24,952 bases of DNA from Minisyncoccota bacterium (lineage in GTDB: Bacteria; Verrucomicrobiota; Lentisphaeria; Oligosphaerales; MVZH01). The notes under the pieces are model-generated. The model saw only the letters and a list, made by a program, of their open reading frames with translations, searched no databases and was not told the origin of the DNA. Location: positions 1 through 24,952 of the forward strand of contig JAIPIM010000012.1 in the NCBI GenBank assembly GCA_021734725.1. The letters are read 5' to 3'. This document shows positions 1 to 7,805 of this stretch, piece by piece. Both the position numbers and the translations under genes were made by a program. The stretch's first letter is position 1. Each line of letters starts with the position of its first letter.

Positions 1-230
1 GCTGAAGACTCGCTCCGGCTGCCGCCTGAAAGGCGGAACTCAGGCAACTGGCGGTCGAATCCAATAGTGTATTGGCGTGTTCTATGCCTGTCCTATGCGG
101 CGCGCTTCCTTGAGGCCCTTTTTTCCGGTCCGGTCTGAGTTCCGCGTTTACGCGGCAGCCGGAGCGAGTCTTCAGCGAGCGGATTATAGGGTTTGCTGAT
201 TTCTTGTTGTCTGGGGCGACTTAAGGGTAA
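1..230 (-). repeat. Dispersed element, copy A (core 1-182 plus 48-bp flank 183-230)
   Basis: The core is bounded by inverted repeats. The left end (from base 1) carries GAAGACTCGCTCCGGCTGCC, and the right end, finishing near 182, carries its reverse complement. Each arm contains a small hairpin, CCGCC-TGAAA-GGCGG on the left and CGCG-TTTA-CGCG on the right, followed by GGAACTCAG or its complement. The middle holds the perfect palindrome CCAATA-GTG-TATTGG (61-75). Bases 183-230, read on the minus strand, match 11607-11654 without gaps. A second copy of the whole element lies at 11607-11841. The left end is cut by the window: about seven bases of the arm are missing compared with copy B. Short open frames inside it (for example PLAEDSLRLPRK on the minus strand) are by-products of the repeat. 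Its type is unknown; no transposase or integrase is present. Confidence 0.85.
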
Positions 231-341
231 CTGACTGACCCAGCCCCCCATACCCCCATACTGCGACGCGTGAGTGAACCGGCGTGAACGTACCCACATC
301 CCCAATGTCTGCAGCCCGCTTCACTCGTGCCGCGGTTCCCC
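231..341. other. Intergenic stretch with no recognisable gene
   Basis: This stretch lies between copy A and the REP-like palindromes. The only local structure is a C-rich direct repeat, CCCCCCATA followed by CCCCCATA (244-260), which reads as two G runs on the minus strand. No gene, RNA or promoter was recognised. Open frames crossing it have no recognisable protein features. Confidence 0.5.
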
Positions 342-350
342 GGGCCGGAG

Positions 351-433
351 CCGGCACATTGGCAGGTCTGGAGACCCGCCCTGCTTTGGCGCCGGATTGT
401 AACGCGGTCCTCAGGGCCGCAAACCGGCGCGCC
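351..433 (+). repeat. REP-like quasi-palindromes, locus 1
   Basis: Two GC-rich imperfect palindromes stand about 25 bp apart: GGCAGGTCTGGAGACCCGCC (361-380) and GCGGTCCTCAGGGCCGC (404-420). They are followed by the perfect palindrome GGCGCGCC (426-433). The segment CCGGCACATTGGCAGGTC (351-368) and the second palindrome with its GTAAC edge (399-420) both recur at 24212-24260 on the other strand, with one mismatch each. The second palindrome also recurs at 5153-5174. The locus lies just after the stop codon of the URO-D-like gene, a typical place for REP sequences, where they may stabilise or end the transcript. Confidence 0.7.
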
Positions 434-457
434 ACGGGGCCAAAACCCCGCCCCGCG
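434..457 (-). terminator. Possible hairpin after the last gene of the operon
   Basis: On the minus strand the sequence right after the TAA at 458 can fold as CGGGG-TTTTGG-CCCCG, with an alternative pairing to the upstream CGGGGC. No U tract follows, so it is not a classical Rho-independent terminator. It could still end or protect the 3' end together with the REP-like palindromes next to it. Confidence 0.3.
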
Positions 458-1594
458 TTAGTCCGACATCGCTTGAAGCCGTTTTTCGGTGTACTTTCGG
501 ACGTCAATTTCCATGGCCCGCGATGCCGCGTCGTCGCTGGTATTGACGATCATCATTAACCCGTGTGGATCGAGGTGGTCAATAAAGAACTCGACATCTT
601 CACTCTCGACGCAGCTTATGAAAAGTTTCTTTCCCGCTTCTTGAATCCGACGCATGGCCCCCACCTGCTCGCGGAACGGCGGCGTATTCGGATCATGCCC
701 GTACTGAACCAGATCGATCTCGGGTAATCTTAGCAGATTATCGAGATGCTGACTGCACCCATCGTGCCAATGCAACACGGTATGTTCCGTGTGCGCGGCC
801 ATGACGTCTAAAGCGGGGAGAAAAACCTCGGCGTACATTTCCGGCGAAAAATTGATGGCAATGTCATCTTGAACCGTCCCCATGCGGCGGTCGCTCCATA
901 CCGGCATCCAGTTCGCCGTTCCGTCATTGCGCCTGGCAATACGGGTATAGACAAGATCGAAGGCGTGATTGCACTCCCGCGCCAGCCGCAACGCGAATTC
1001 GCGCATACGATCCGGTTTTTCAAGCGTCTCGATCAGAAATGTTTCCACGGGCATGAGCGTAGCAATCCAGTCGGCCGGTCCGCCGAAATCGCTCATCCCC
1101 AACTGTTCCACTCCCGCGCACGCTTCTGACAAGTACTCCACGGCTTCCAGGTGTCGCATCCAGTAATAGTTGTCCTCGTCGAAATGGATCCGGTCGCTTT
1201 CGTCAAGGCTTTTTATCACCGGTTCGTGCCACACGGTATCCGCCCCGAATCCGGGCTGCCCACCGGCAAACCCGGCAAACACGTTTGGTCCATAGGAAGG
1301 GATGCAATAATCGAACAGGTCCGAATACCAATTCCATCCGGTATAACGCCATCGCTTGAGCTGCAAAAGCCGGGCGGGATCCAGATACACGGATTCATCG
1401 GCGTTCAACATCCAGGGGTCCGGTTCCGGACGGTTTGGATTCGGGTTCTGTATGTGCGCAATAATCCTGCCATCCGGTACCTCTCCTCTCCAAAACGCGA
1501 GGTACCGTTCACGCAATTTGGGCCAACCGGGGATCTTTTCGTAATGTTCAACCGGACGGTTCAAAATTACATCTCCTCTCGTTGTATCAGGCAT
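458..1594 (-). CDS. Uroporphyrinogen decarboxylase-like (URO-D fold) protein
   Basis: This 378-residue soluble protein has no signal peptide. It resembles the divergent URO-D/methyltransferase superfamily proteins found near carbohydrate catabolism genes in PVC bacteria, not the haem enzyme HemE. Supporting segments are DFGGPADW (169-176), a DDIAINFSPEMY-type segment (about 243-254) followed by a helix ending in FLP, and the histidine-rich LHWHDGC (274-280), where relatives that bind metal or cobalamin-methyl groups carry metal ligands. The substrate is unknown. It is the last gene of the run, 39 bp after the phosphorylase. The start is uncertain: ATG at 1594 has only a weak ribosome site, while GAGAGGAG sits 8 bases before an in-frame TTG at 1564, which would give LNRPVEHYEK as the N-terminus and 368 residues. 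I am confident of the fold and not of the reaction. Confidence 0.8.
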   Translation of the reverse strand: MPDTTRGDVILNRPVEHYEKIPGWPKLRERYLAFWRGEVPDGRIIAHIQNPNPNRPEPDPWMLNADESVYLDPARLLQLKRWRYTGWNWYSDLFDYCIPSYGPNVFAGFAGGQPGFGADTVWHEPVIKSLDESDRIHFDEDNYYWMRHLEAVEYLSEACAGVEQLGMSDFGGPADWIATLMPVETFLIETLEKPDRMREFALRLARECNHAFDLVYTRIARRNDGTANWMPVWSDRRMGTVQDDIAINFSPEMYAEVFLPALDVMAAHTEHTVLHWHDGCSQHLDNLLRLPEIDLVQYGHDPNTPPFREQVGAMRRIQEAGKKLFISCVESEDVEFFIDHLDPHGLMMIVNTSDDAASRAMEIDVRKYTEKRLQAMSD

Positions 1595-1633
1595 CGTTTC
1601 ACGTTTATTTTCAGCATCGAAAGCATACTCGTT

Positions 1634-4006
1634 TCATCGCCCGCGCATCACCGCCGTCACGTCAATCTTTTCTTTATCAGTCTCAGGCAGAACATTTCCC
1701 TCGACCGGAGCGCCATCGATGGAGAGCTGAACATCTCCCGTGCAGATACCATGCGGATTCTCCACTGTGATGTGATAGTTCGTGCCGCGCCAGCGCCGGA
1801 CGAGCGAATACTTTTCCCACGTGGACGGAATGCATGGATCGATGAGCAATCCGTTCAAAGTGGGTCGCACGCCGAGGATATATTCCAGGCCGACCAGATA
1901 CATCCAGGCGGCACCGCCGGTGAGCCATGACAACTGACCGGTCCCGTAGCGTTCGTGATCAGGACCATAGATCCAAGACGTAAACGCGTAAGGCTCATTC
2001 GCGTACCTCCGGGGATCCCTCGCGGAAAGCTTAGGCGGAAGAATCCGCGAGAAGTATTCCCACGCCCTGTCACCGCGTCCAAGCATCGCTTCAGCCATAA
2101 CGGCCCACGTGTTGGCATGCACGAAAATACCGCCGTTCTCGCCGGCACCGGGGGTATTGGTCGGGACACGCGTCTTGCCGTCCGGCATGACCCTGAAGGC
2201 AGGCGCGAAAATCCGCAATCCACACTCAGTGTTCAATTCCCGGCATGCCGCATCCATGGCCTTGGTCACACGCGTGCGATCCAGCGTTCCAGCGATCACG
2301 GACCACGACTGGGTATTCAGAAAGATCTTGGCGTCTTGTGAATCTCTTGACCCCATGACGAGGCCGTCACCTAAAACACGCCGATACCAGGCGCCGTCCC
2401 AGCATGCATCCGATTCCAATACTTTCGTGAATCGCTCCGCCGCGTTGCGCAAGAAGTTAATCTCCGATTCCCGACCGTTCAACATACGCGCCAACTCCGT
2501 CAGTAAGCGGGCCGCATAAACGAACTGCTGGGCCACCATCACGCTCTGGCACCCTTCATAGGCAACCGTAAAGATCTGGAGGAAATCGTTCCAGTCGGCG
2601 TCAAACAGTTCCGGAAGTCCGTCTTTTCCTGTATGCTCCGCGATAAACTTCAGACTTTGAAACAGATGGTCGAAAACAGTACCACTCCCGGCATCGAAAT
2701 AAGGAAGATCTTTGCGAAGAAAACTGACGTCCCCAGTTTCCGCCACATAGCGATAGACGGTGAACACCCCCCAGACCGCGGCGTCGCCGCGAATATGGTC
2801 GGGATCCGAGGACAGTTCCAGGCTTTCCGGGTTTACCGAAGTGGCACAGTGACCATCACGGTAGACAGTTCGCAGGATACGCTCAATTCTACGGCGTGCC
2901 TCCTCCGGATACAATTGAATAGCGGGCATGGCATCCTGCATCGAATCACGATAGCGCAGCGCGCCGCCCGCGCCGGTATGGCGAGTGGAAATGGAGCGCC
3001 CATGCCGGAATGTCACGCGTGTGTTGTAAGGGAGCCATGTGTTGAGCATGCGGTTGGCGGCTTGATCGGGCGTACTGACTTGTGCGCAACCGAGAGCTGA
3101 CTCCCAGAACTCGCGAATCTCTCCCAAGGCCCCCTGAACGTCACCCTCGGTGCGGTACCGCGCCAGCATACGCTCGCTCTCGACAAAGTCGTCGCTGACC
3201 GCGTACCGATACAAAGTGTGGTGGGTTTCCCCGGGCGGTAATTCAATCGTGCTTTGCAACGCGCCGCATGCCTGACGTCCACCATCCGGAATCTCGGATT
3301 GACCGAACCCCTCCTCCAAGGCCAGTGGATTCGCTTCCGTGCGTCCCCATCCAATGAATTCGTCACGGTCGATATCAAAGGCGCAAACCTCGTCTGTCGG
3401 CGCGAAAATACACTCGCCTTCAAAAAGGCTTTCAAACGCAAAGTACTTTGTCCGAATGCCATTCACTTTCTTATCGAACCACAGACGCCATTGATTGCCG
3501 CACACGAGGTAAGCCAGCGTGTCTTTCAGGAAACCGTGAAGCGAGAACTCCAGGTAACTTGTGAGATTCAATCGGCGCAGCGAATCGGAATTGTTGCGCA
3601 AGCGCACGGACCATAGCAAAACGTTATCTTCGGGTGGGATCAGGTAGGTAACGTCCGCCTGTATTTGTCTTTTTTCGGCATGAAACGTTGTATATCCCAG
3701 TCCGTGCCGACACTCGAAGCGATCAAGCGCAGTGCCTGTCGGACGAAACGAGGGATTCCAAATCTCAGCCCCGTCCTGGATGTAAAGATATAATCCCGGA
3801 CTGTCCACCGGAAGCCCATTAAACCGATACCGGGTCAGGCGTCCCTCCGCCGGTTCCCCGAAAAACGCAAGCCCACCGGCGTTCTGGGAAACGATTGCAT
3901 GCAGATCCCGGCCCATCAGGTAGTTAATCCAGGGCGCGGGAGTATCGGGCCGCGTGATCACATACTCGCGGTTTTCTTCATCGAAATGCCCGTAATTGTC
4001 TGTCAT
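1634..4006 (-). CDS. GH94-type glycoside phosphorylase (cellobiose/chitobiose phosphorylase family)
   Basis: This 790-residue cytoplasmic protein has no signal peptide. Family GH94 enzymes split a beta-linked disaccharide with phosphate, giving a sugar 1-phosphate and a free sugar. The layout fits: an N-terminal beta-sandwich (about 1-290), a helical linker, an (alpha/alpha)6 barrel (about 310-715) and a small C-terminal beta domain. The family signature DWND is at 471-474 and holds the catalytic acid. GGIFVHANTW (H630) and SWLTGGAAWMY (T696-G697) match the phosphate-binding segments. The length is normal. Sugar specificity cannot be read by eye: cellobiose, chitobiose and other disaccharides are all handled in this family. 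The gene starts 12 bp after the oxidoreductase stop. The ribosome site (GAGGAT) overlaps that TGA, so translation is probably coupled. Confidence 0.9.
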   Translation of the reverse strand: MTDNYGHFDEENREYVITRPDTPAPWINYLMGRDLHAIVSQNAGGLAFFGEPAEGRLTRYRFNGLPVDSPGLYLYIQDGAEIWNPSFRPTGTALDRFECRHGLGYTTFHAEKRQIQADVTYLIPPEDNVLLWSVRLRNNSDSLRRLNLTSYLEFSLHGFLKDTLAYLVCGNQWRLWFDKKVNGIRTKYFAFESLFEGECIFAPTDEVCAFDIDRDEFIGWGRTEANPLALEEGFGQSEIPDGGRQACGALQSTIELPPGETHHTLYRYAVSDDFVESERMLARYRTEGDVQGALGEIREFWESALGCAQVSTPDQAANRMLNTWLPYNTRVTFRHGRSISTRHTGAGGALRYRDSMQDAMPAIQLYPEEARRRIERILRTVYRDGHCATSVNPESLELSSDPDHIRGDAAVWGVFTVYRYVAETGDVSFLRKDLPYFDAGSGTVFDHLFQSLKFIAEHTGKDGLPELFDADWNDFLQIFTVAYEGCQSVMVAQQFVYAARLLTELARMLNGRESEINFLRNAAERFTKVLESDACWDGAWYRRVLGDGLVMGSRDSQDAKIFLNTQSWSVIAGTLDRTRVTKAMDAACRELNTECGLRIFAPAFRVMPDGKTRVPTNTPGAGENGGIFVHANTWAVMAEAMLGRGDRAWEYFSRILPPKLSARDPRRYANEPYAFTSWIYGPDHERYGTGQLSWLTGGAAWMYLVGLEYILGVRPTLNGLLIDPCIPSTWEKYSLVRRWRGTNYHITVENPHGICTGDVQLSIDGAPVEGNVLPETDKEKIDVTAVMRGR

Positions 4007-4018
4007 TGTAAACGATCC

Positions 4019-5086
4019 TCAGTCGATCTCGTATTTCACTTCAATCCGGCGCGCATTCTCAATCGCCGAGCGTTCGGCCGCAAGGCATGCCACATGGGTT
4101 TTCCAGGCATCTGCCAAGTCTTGATGATGCGGCTCGCCAAGCGCGCAGCTTTTGAAGAAAGCCTCGTGATTAGCACTGATATCGTGGAAGAATGCTTTCT
4201 GGCTGGAATAATCTTCCAAGCGGCTGAAATCCACTCTCGCGCCACGGTCAGCGTCGGGATGGTACTCGGTGTACTTGCATACCAAGATTTTCTGACGTAT
4301 ACATTCCAACCGTATGGCACCCTCCGTGCCGGTCACAATGATATACATGTCGTGACCCAAGTCGTCATACCGGTCCGGTGGAGCGGGATGAGCGCTCGAC
4401 GTGTGTGTTGACAGAATCGTCCCCCGACGCCCCTGCTCAAACCAGAGATGGGTCACCACGTTGTCGGGCATAGTATCGGGATACTGCGGCAGAACGTTGG
4501 GCATGCTGAAGCTCTGCACGTGCGTGATCTCGCCGGCAAACTGGCGAAAGATATCCACTTCGTGGCAGATCTCCATAAAGAAAAGCCCACCGCTCAGTTC
4601 CGGGTTTGTGCGCCACACATTGTTTCCGCGAGCAAGCCATGCACCGCGGTGATGAACAAACTCTATGCCGCGCACATCGCCGATTTCTCCAGCAGCTATG
4701 ATGTCCCGTGCGCGAACAATACCGGGCGAAACGCGCATCTCAAAATCGATGGCACACGTGACCCCGGTCTCTTTTTGCGTGCGCAGCAGTGAATCGATTT
4801 CCGCTTTGTTCACCCCCATGGGCTTTTCAAGAAACACAGGGATCCCCTGCCTGAGAAAGTACTCCGCCATCTCCTGGTGCAACCAGTTTGGCGTGGATAT
4901 CACAACCGCGTCCAAGTCAGCTTTTTCACGCATCTCACGGTAATCCGTGTGCGCGCTTACCGCGGGATGTTTCGCCGTGAATGCGCTTAACTTCTCCTTG
5001 TTTGTGTCGCACGCCGCCACGGTCACGCCGTAGGGACTGTCAAAGTGCAGTAGCCATCCGATCACGCCTATCCGTTGTTGTCTCAT
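4019..5086 (-). CDS. Gfo/Idh/MocA family oxidoreductase with a shortened dinucleotide-binding loop
   Basis: This is a 355-residue cytoplasmic protein. Family members oxidise or reduce sugars, inositols or related polyols with NAD(P). The family signature LEKP is at 86-89, after the expected fourth strand, and the C-terminal domain has the substrate-site segment MEICHEVDIF (H175, D178), where relatives often show D-x-G-x-H-x-x-D. The N-terminus is odd: RIGVIG is followed directly by WLLHFDSPYG and the strand ending AACD. About nine residues that normally complete the glycine-rich loop are absent. Cofactor binding may be lost or unusual. The start was set at 5086 because AAGGA lies six bases upstream; an in-frame ATG at 5113 has no such site. 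It is the first gene of a tight trio with the phosphorylase and the URO-D-like gene. Confidence 0.9.
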   Translation of the reverse strand: MRQQRIGVIGWLLHFDSPYGVTVAACDTNKEKLSAFTAKHPAVSAHTDYREMREKADLDAVVISTPNWLHQEMAEYFLRQGIPVFLEKPMGVNKAEIDSLLRTQKETGVTCAIDFEMRVSPGIVRARDIIAAGEIGDVRGIEFVHHRGAWLARGNNVWRTNPELSGGLFFMEICHEVDIFRQFAGEITHVQSFSMPNVLPQYPDTMPDNVVTHLWFEQGRRGTILSTHTSSAHPAPPDRYDDLGHDMYIIVTGTEGAIRLECIRQKILVCKYTEYHPDADRGARVDFSRLEDYSSQKAFFHDISANHEAFFKSCALGEPHHQDLADAWKTHVACLAAERSAIENARRIEVKYEID

Positions 5087-5092
5087 TGTGTA

Positions 5093-5097
5093 TCCTT
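5093..5097 (-). promoter_or_regulatory. Ribosome binding site fixing the oxidoreductase start
   Basis: AAGGA on the minus strand ends six bases before the ATG at 5086, and an A-rich stretch precedes it. This supports the internal ATG over the in-frame ATG at 5113. Confidence 0.65.
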
Positions 5098-5121
5098 TTT
5101 TTGTTGTCGGCACACAAGTAA

Positions 5122-5175
5122 AGCGGGTCTCCCGGCCCGCCCGTGCGCCTGTGCGGCCCGGAGGACCGCATTACT
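5122..5175. repeat. REP-like quasi-palindromes, locus 2
   Basis: Two GC-rich imperfect palindromes stand 12 bp apart: GCGGGTCTCCCGGCCCGC (5123-5140) and GCGGCCCGGAGGACCGC (5153-5169), followed by ATTAC. The second matches 24237-24258 in the same orientation and 399-420 in reverse, with one or two mismatches. The locus falls in the leader of the oxidoreductase gene, between the MITE-like element and the ribosome site, where it could form a stem in the transcript. Confidence 0.7.
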
Positions 5176-5223
5176 GGCAGGTACAGATATTCCTTGTGCC
5201 GTCTATCCTGAACCTTGAAGTAT

Positions 5224-5403
5224 GAGTCCACTCTAAAAACTCGAGCTGGTTTCGGGTTTCAGGTTTCAGGACCAAACTCGCAACCATTTGCAGGACTGTT
5301 GATTGTGTTTTCTGAAACCTGATACCTGAACACTGAAAGCCGCGACGTCTGGAGGCCTATTATGCGTTGTTTCCGACAAAACCTTACTCTTTAGAGTGGA
5401 CTT
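5224..5403. mobile_element. MITE-like element, 180 bp, non-coding
   Basis: AGTCCACTCTAAA (5225-5237) and TTTAGAGTGGACT (5390-5402) form a perfect 13-bp terminal inverted repeat. One imperfect base on each outer side (G at 5224, T at 5403) is then flanked by AGTAT on the left (5219-5223) and AGTAT on the right (5404-5408), which may be a 5-bp target duplication. Inside is a second inverted pair, TTCGGGTTTCAGGTTTCAG (5251-5269) and CTGAAACCTGATACCTGAA (5312-5330), 17 of 19 bases complementary. No open frame looks real. The stop codon of the GH20-like gene is formed at the right edge. No second copy is in this window, so mobility is inferred from structure only. Confidence 0.55.
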
Positions 5404-7663
5404 AGTATCCAAGTACCGCCACATTTGCCGGCAGCGGCTTACGGCTCAACCAATTTTTCATCACATCCGGTTCGTTGAAAAGTGCGACCTTCTCGTCAAA
5501 TTCCAAGAGATACTCGGGATGCGTAACAGCACCTGAGGTCCCAACGACGGCTTTGGGTAACCGCGTGCCGCCGATTGTCTCCAGCCTGATATGGCGCAGG
5601 CCAAGAGCAGCGAACCCCCCGATTTCCACTTGCACGAAACGTGGTATTGACGTTAGGCCGAATGACTGGCATGCATGACCGGAGGCTCCGCTCGCCGCGC
5701 GCGCGGGGCCGGCATATAATTCGTCGAACGATTCACCGTCGTCGCTGACAGCAATCCGCAGACGCTGCGCGCACCTGTCCACAATGAGATAGTCCACGCA
5801 CAAAGTAACCGCGGGATACGGCCATGTCTCGGGCGACGGTTCCGCCTGAAATGTCCGCAACGCCTCCAAAAGCTGGGCTGGCGCTTTGGGCAGTTCCGAG
5901 AAACGTCGCACCATTGGCCGTTCATTCTGACCGTCCGCATAACGCTGATGAAACACTCGTCCCCGGTCTTCGATCGATTGCGCCAGCTCTACACTTTCCG
6001 TGAGCAGCTCAATTTGCCGGTCCAGGCACGCACTTTTCCTGAGACCGTTTTGCACCATTGCACGACCAATAAGCGCGGTTTCCTCACGAATGCAGTCTAC
6101 GCTAAGGCCAATGTGACTGGCCGCCAGGAACGCGCGCTGCACCTCAAGCGCTTCGGGAAGCGATGTATGGCGATCGAAGGCTTTCAGCAATTCACGCTGG
6201 CGCCGAACGGCCGCGGCAGTTCCAGGCCAAGCCCAGTACCGTGGTATGTTCGCCGCTCCGCCAGCACCTCCAGAGGAAGGAACACAGGCAAGCATGGTGA
6301 GTAATTCTCCCAACTGCACGGCAGAACCATTATCCCAACCGGCCAACGCACCCGCCACGTCTTCTGGCTCTCCCGGTTCACCGCGCCACGGAATGCTTGC
6401 CGCAAACGCACGCCCCGAATGACGCAGTTCCTGGACAATTCCAGTGCCCTCCCACTGCGTGACAAGCATACCTTCCAGAGGATAGCCCTCGGCGTATCGA
6501 AGAAGACTCATCAGGTTGTCAATCCCGTCTCCCCCGCACAGCATGATGGGATGCCCACGCTCCGTACATTCACGAACAGCGTCGATTCTTCGCCAATTCT
6601 GGAAACTGTAGGCCGGATATTCCTCGATCGGCGAGTAATGCCAGATGTTCATGCCGATATCCCGTGGAATACGCTCCAGGGACCCCTTGTGATAAAACAG
6701 CATGTCATCCCACATCCACATCTGTTTACCATGCGACGTAACTTCCGCATGGAGAAAGCCGATATAATCACTGAAAATCGCACCCGCACTGCCTTCGTCA
6801 TCCAGTTTCGCGCGACACAACGAACACGACCCCAGCGTCCAGCACTCGTCCAACCCAACCATGAGTTTCTTTGCAGGGCTTATCTCGCATATTTCCCGTA
6901 CGATTTCAGCCACAAACTTGCGTGTTTCCGGAAGCTCGAGGCAAAGGTCCGTTTCGAACGGCTGGTCAGGATGACGCGGACCCTCGCGCGTTTCCGACAG
7001 GTGCTTGAACGCCGGGTGCCGCAACAGCTTTTCCATATGCCCCGCCAGATTCAAGCTCGGCACGACCTCGACGCCGAGAGCGTATCCGTACGCCACAAGT
7101 TCCTGAAACTCAGCCTTTGTAAGTCCTTCAGGATCCGCGGCATCCCCAAAAACATCCAGCTTGATGCTGTTTTCCAGGTACACCTGACACTCGTTGAAAT
7201 GATACCGGGCCTGCTGACGCAGCAAACGCTTGAGTTCCGTCACTGTTTCCGGCTGCCGACCCACGTCAATCTGGAAGGAACGCACCGCGACCTCCGGCCA
7301 GTCGATAATTCGGCCGCACGCCGCGTGTCCGGTCTCCATTAATTGCCACAGCGTCTGAAGCCCCGCGTAAAAACCGGAAATGTCTTGCGCGCTTAATGCC
7401 AATCCGGCGGCATCGACATCAATGACATATCCCAGAGGCGCCGCCGCTGACGCTTCCGGAAACCTTACGCACTCGCCCATGCGCAGACTGAAACCCTTGA
7501 GATCGGCGTCCGACTCGACCCGGACAGTCATTGCACTGGCGCGCACAAACGCCGCGACACGCTCTCGCTGATCGGGAGAAACATGCAACGTTTGGCGCTC
7601 ACGGAGCGAATATTTCGTTCCATCGCCCATGCCCTCGAAATTACGAACCTTCGGATAAATCAT
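5402..7663 (-). CDS. GH20-like glycoside hydrolase (beta-N-acetylhexosaminidase superfamily)
   Basis: This is a 753-residue protein without a signal peptide. It has an N-terminal alpha/beta domain (about 30-115) and then a TIM barrel opening at RSFQIDVGRQ (128-137), where GH20 enzymes have their first barrel strand. The neighbouring acidic pair D272-E273 in MVGLDECW matches the Asp-Glu pair used for substrate-assisted cleavage of N-acetylhexosaminides. Aromatic residues W316 and W318 (MWMWDD) and a later TQWEGTG segment suit the sugar pocket. A helical region and a beta-sandwich of unknown role follow (about 580-753). The family usually removes terminal GlcNAc or GalNAc, but this divergent type often has unproven specificity. 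The ribosome site (AAAGGAT) is about 11 bases before the ATG. The stop codon lies at the edge of a MITE-like element, so the natural C-terminus may have been altered by insertion. Confidence 0.85.
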   Translation of the reverse strand: MIYPKVRNFEGMGDGTKYSLRERQTLHVSPDQRERVAAFVRASAMTVRVESDADLKGFSLRMGECVRFPEASAAAPLGYVIDVDAAGLALSAQDISGFYAGLQTLWQLMETGHAACGRIIDWPEVAVRSFQIDVGRQPETVTELKRLLRQQARYHFNECQVYLENSIKLDVFGDAADPEGLTKAEFQELVAYGYALGVEVVPSLNLAGHMEKLLRHPAFKHLSETREGPRHPDQPFETDLCLELPETRKFVAEIVREICEISPAKKLMVGLDECWTLGSCSLCRAKLDDEGSAGAIFSDYIGFLHAEVTSHGKQMWMWDDMLFYHKGSLERIPRDIGMNIWHYSPIEEYPAYSFQNWRRIDAVRECTERGHPIMLCGGDGIDNLMSLLRYAEGYPLEGMLVTQWEGTGIVQELRHSGRAFAASIPWRGEPGEPEDVAGALAGWDNGSAVQLGELLTMLACVPSSGGAGGAANIPRYWAWPGTAAAVRRQRELLKAFDRHTSLPEALEVQRAFLAASHIGLSVDCIREETALIGRAMVQNGLRKSACLDRQIELLTESVELAQSIEDRGRVFHQRYADGQNERPMVRRFSELPKAPAQLLEALRTFQAEPSPETWPYPAVTLCVDYLIVDRCAQRLRIAVSDDGESFDELYAGPARAASGASGHACQSFGLTSIPRFVQVEIGGFAALGLRHIRLETIGGTRLPKAVVGTSGAVTHPEYLLEFDEKVALFNEPDVMKNWLSRKPLPANVAVLGY

Positions 7664-7706
7664 CGTTTACCACTATCCTTTCTGGTTTGCAAAACAGAAA
7701 TGCGGG

Positions 7707-7731
7707 AGGCGGTTCCACCCGGTAACCGCCT
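7707..7731 (-). terminator. Intergenic hairpin between the LamG and GH20-like genes
   Basis: AGGCGGTT (7707-7714) and AACCGCCT (7724-7731) form a perfect 8-bp GC-rich stem with a 9-base loop. It sits in the 142-bp gap, 75 bp past the TAG of the upstream gene. On the minus strand only a loose T-rich run follows (ATTTCTGTTTT), so it may be a weak terminator, a processing site or a stabilising stem. The rest of the gap shows only the ribosome site of the next gene. Confidence 0.35.
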
Positions 7732-7805
7732 GTCAATGTCAATCCAGGAACCCAAATCAAAAACTCCCCCAAATGACTCTTGTGCCGGATTTCCAGAATG
7801 TACAC

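Noticed and set aside
1..182. Integron attC site or CRISPR-like repeat
   Set aside because: No GTTRRRY-type core sites, no integrase and no regularly spaced units were seen. The arms are long and nearly perfect, unlike attC.
93..305. Minus-strand open frame ending PLAEDSLRLPRKRGTQTG, with a similar one at 11638-11883
   Set aside because: The shared peptide is a translation of the terminal arm of the dispersed repeat. The rest of the two frames does not match, and neither has a ribosome site.
184..507. 107-residue minus-strand frame overlapping the end of the URO-D-like gene
   Set aside because: It runs across GC-rich palindromes and repeat flank; composition is arginine/alanine-rich and no protein feature is visible.
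5040..5231. 63-residue minus-strand frame in the gap after the GH20-like gene
   Set aside because: It crosses REP-like palindromes and the start of the oxidoreductase gene. It is mentioned only because it is in frame with the GH20-like gene if the MITE-like element is removed.
6419..7342. 307-residue plus-strand frame opposite the GH20-like gene
   Set aside because: The minus strand carries the GH20 catalytic pair here, and the plus frame shows no domain.
7707..7731. Classical Rho-independent terminator
   Set aside because: The stem is good, but no continuous T run follows on the minus strand, so it is reported only as a possible weak terminator.
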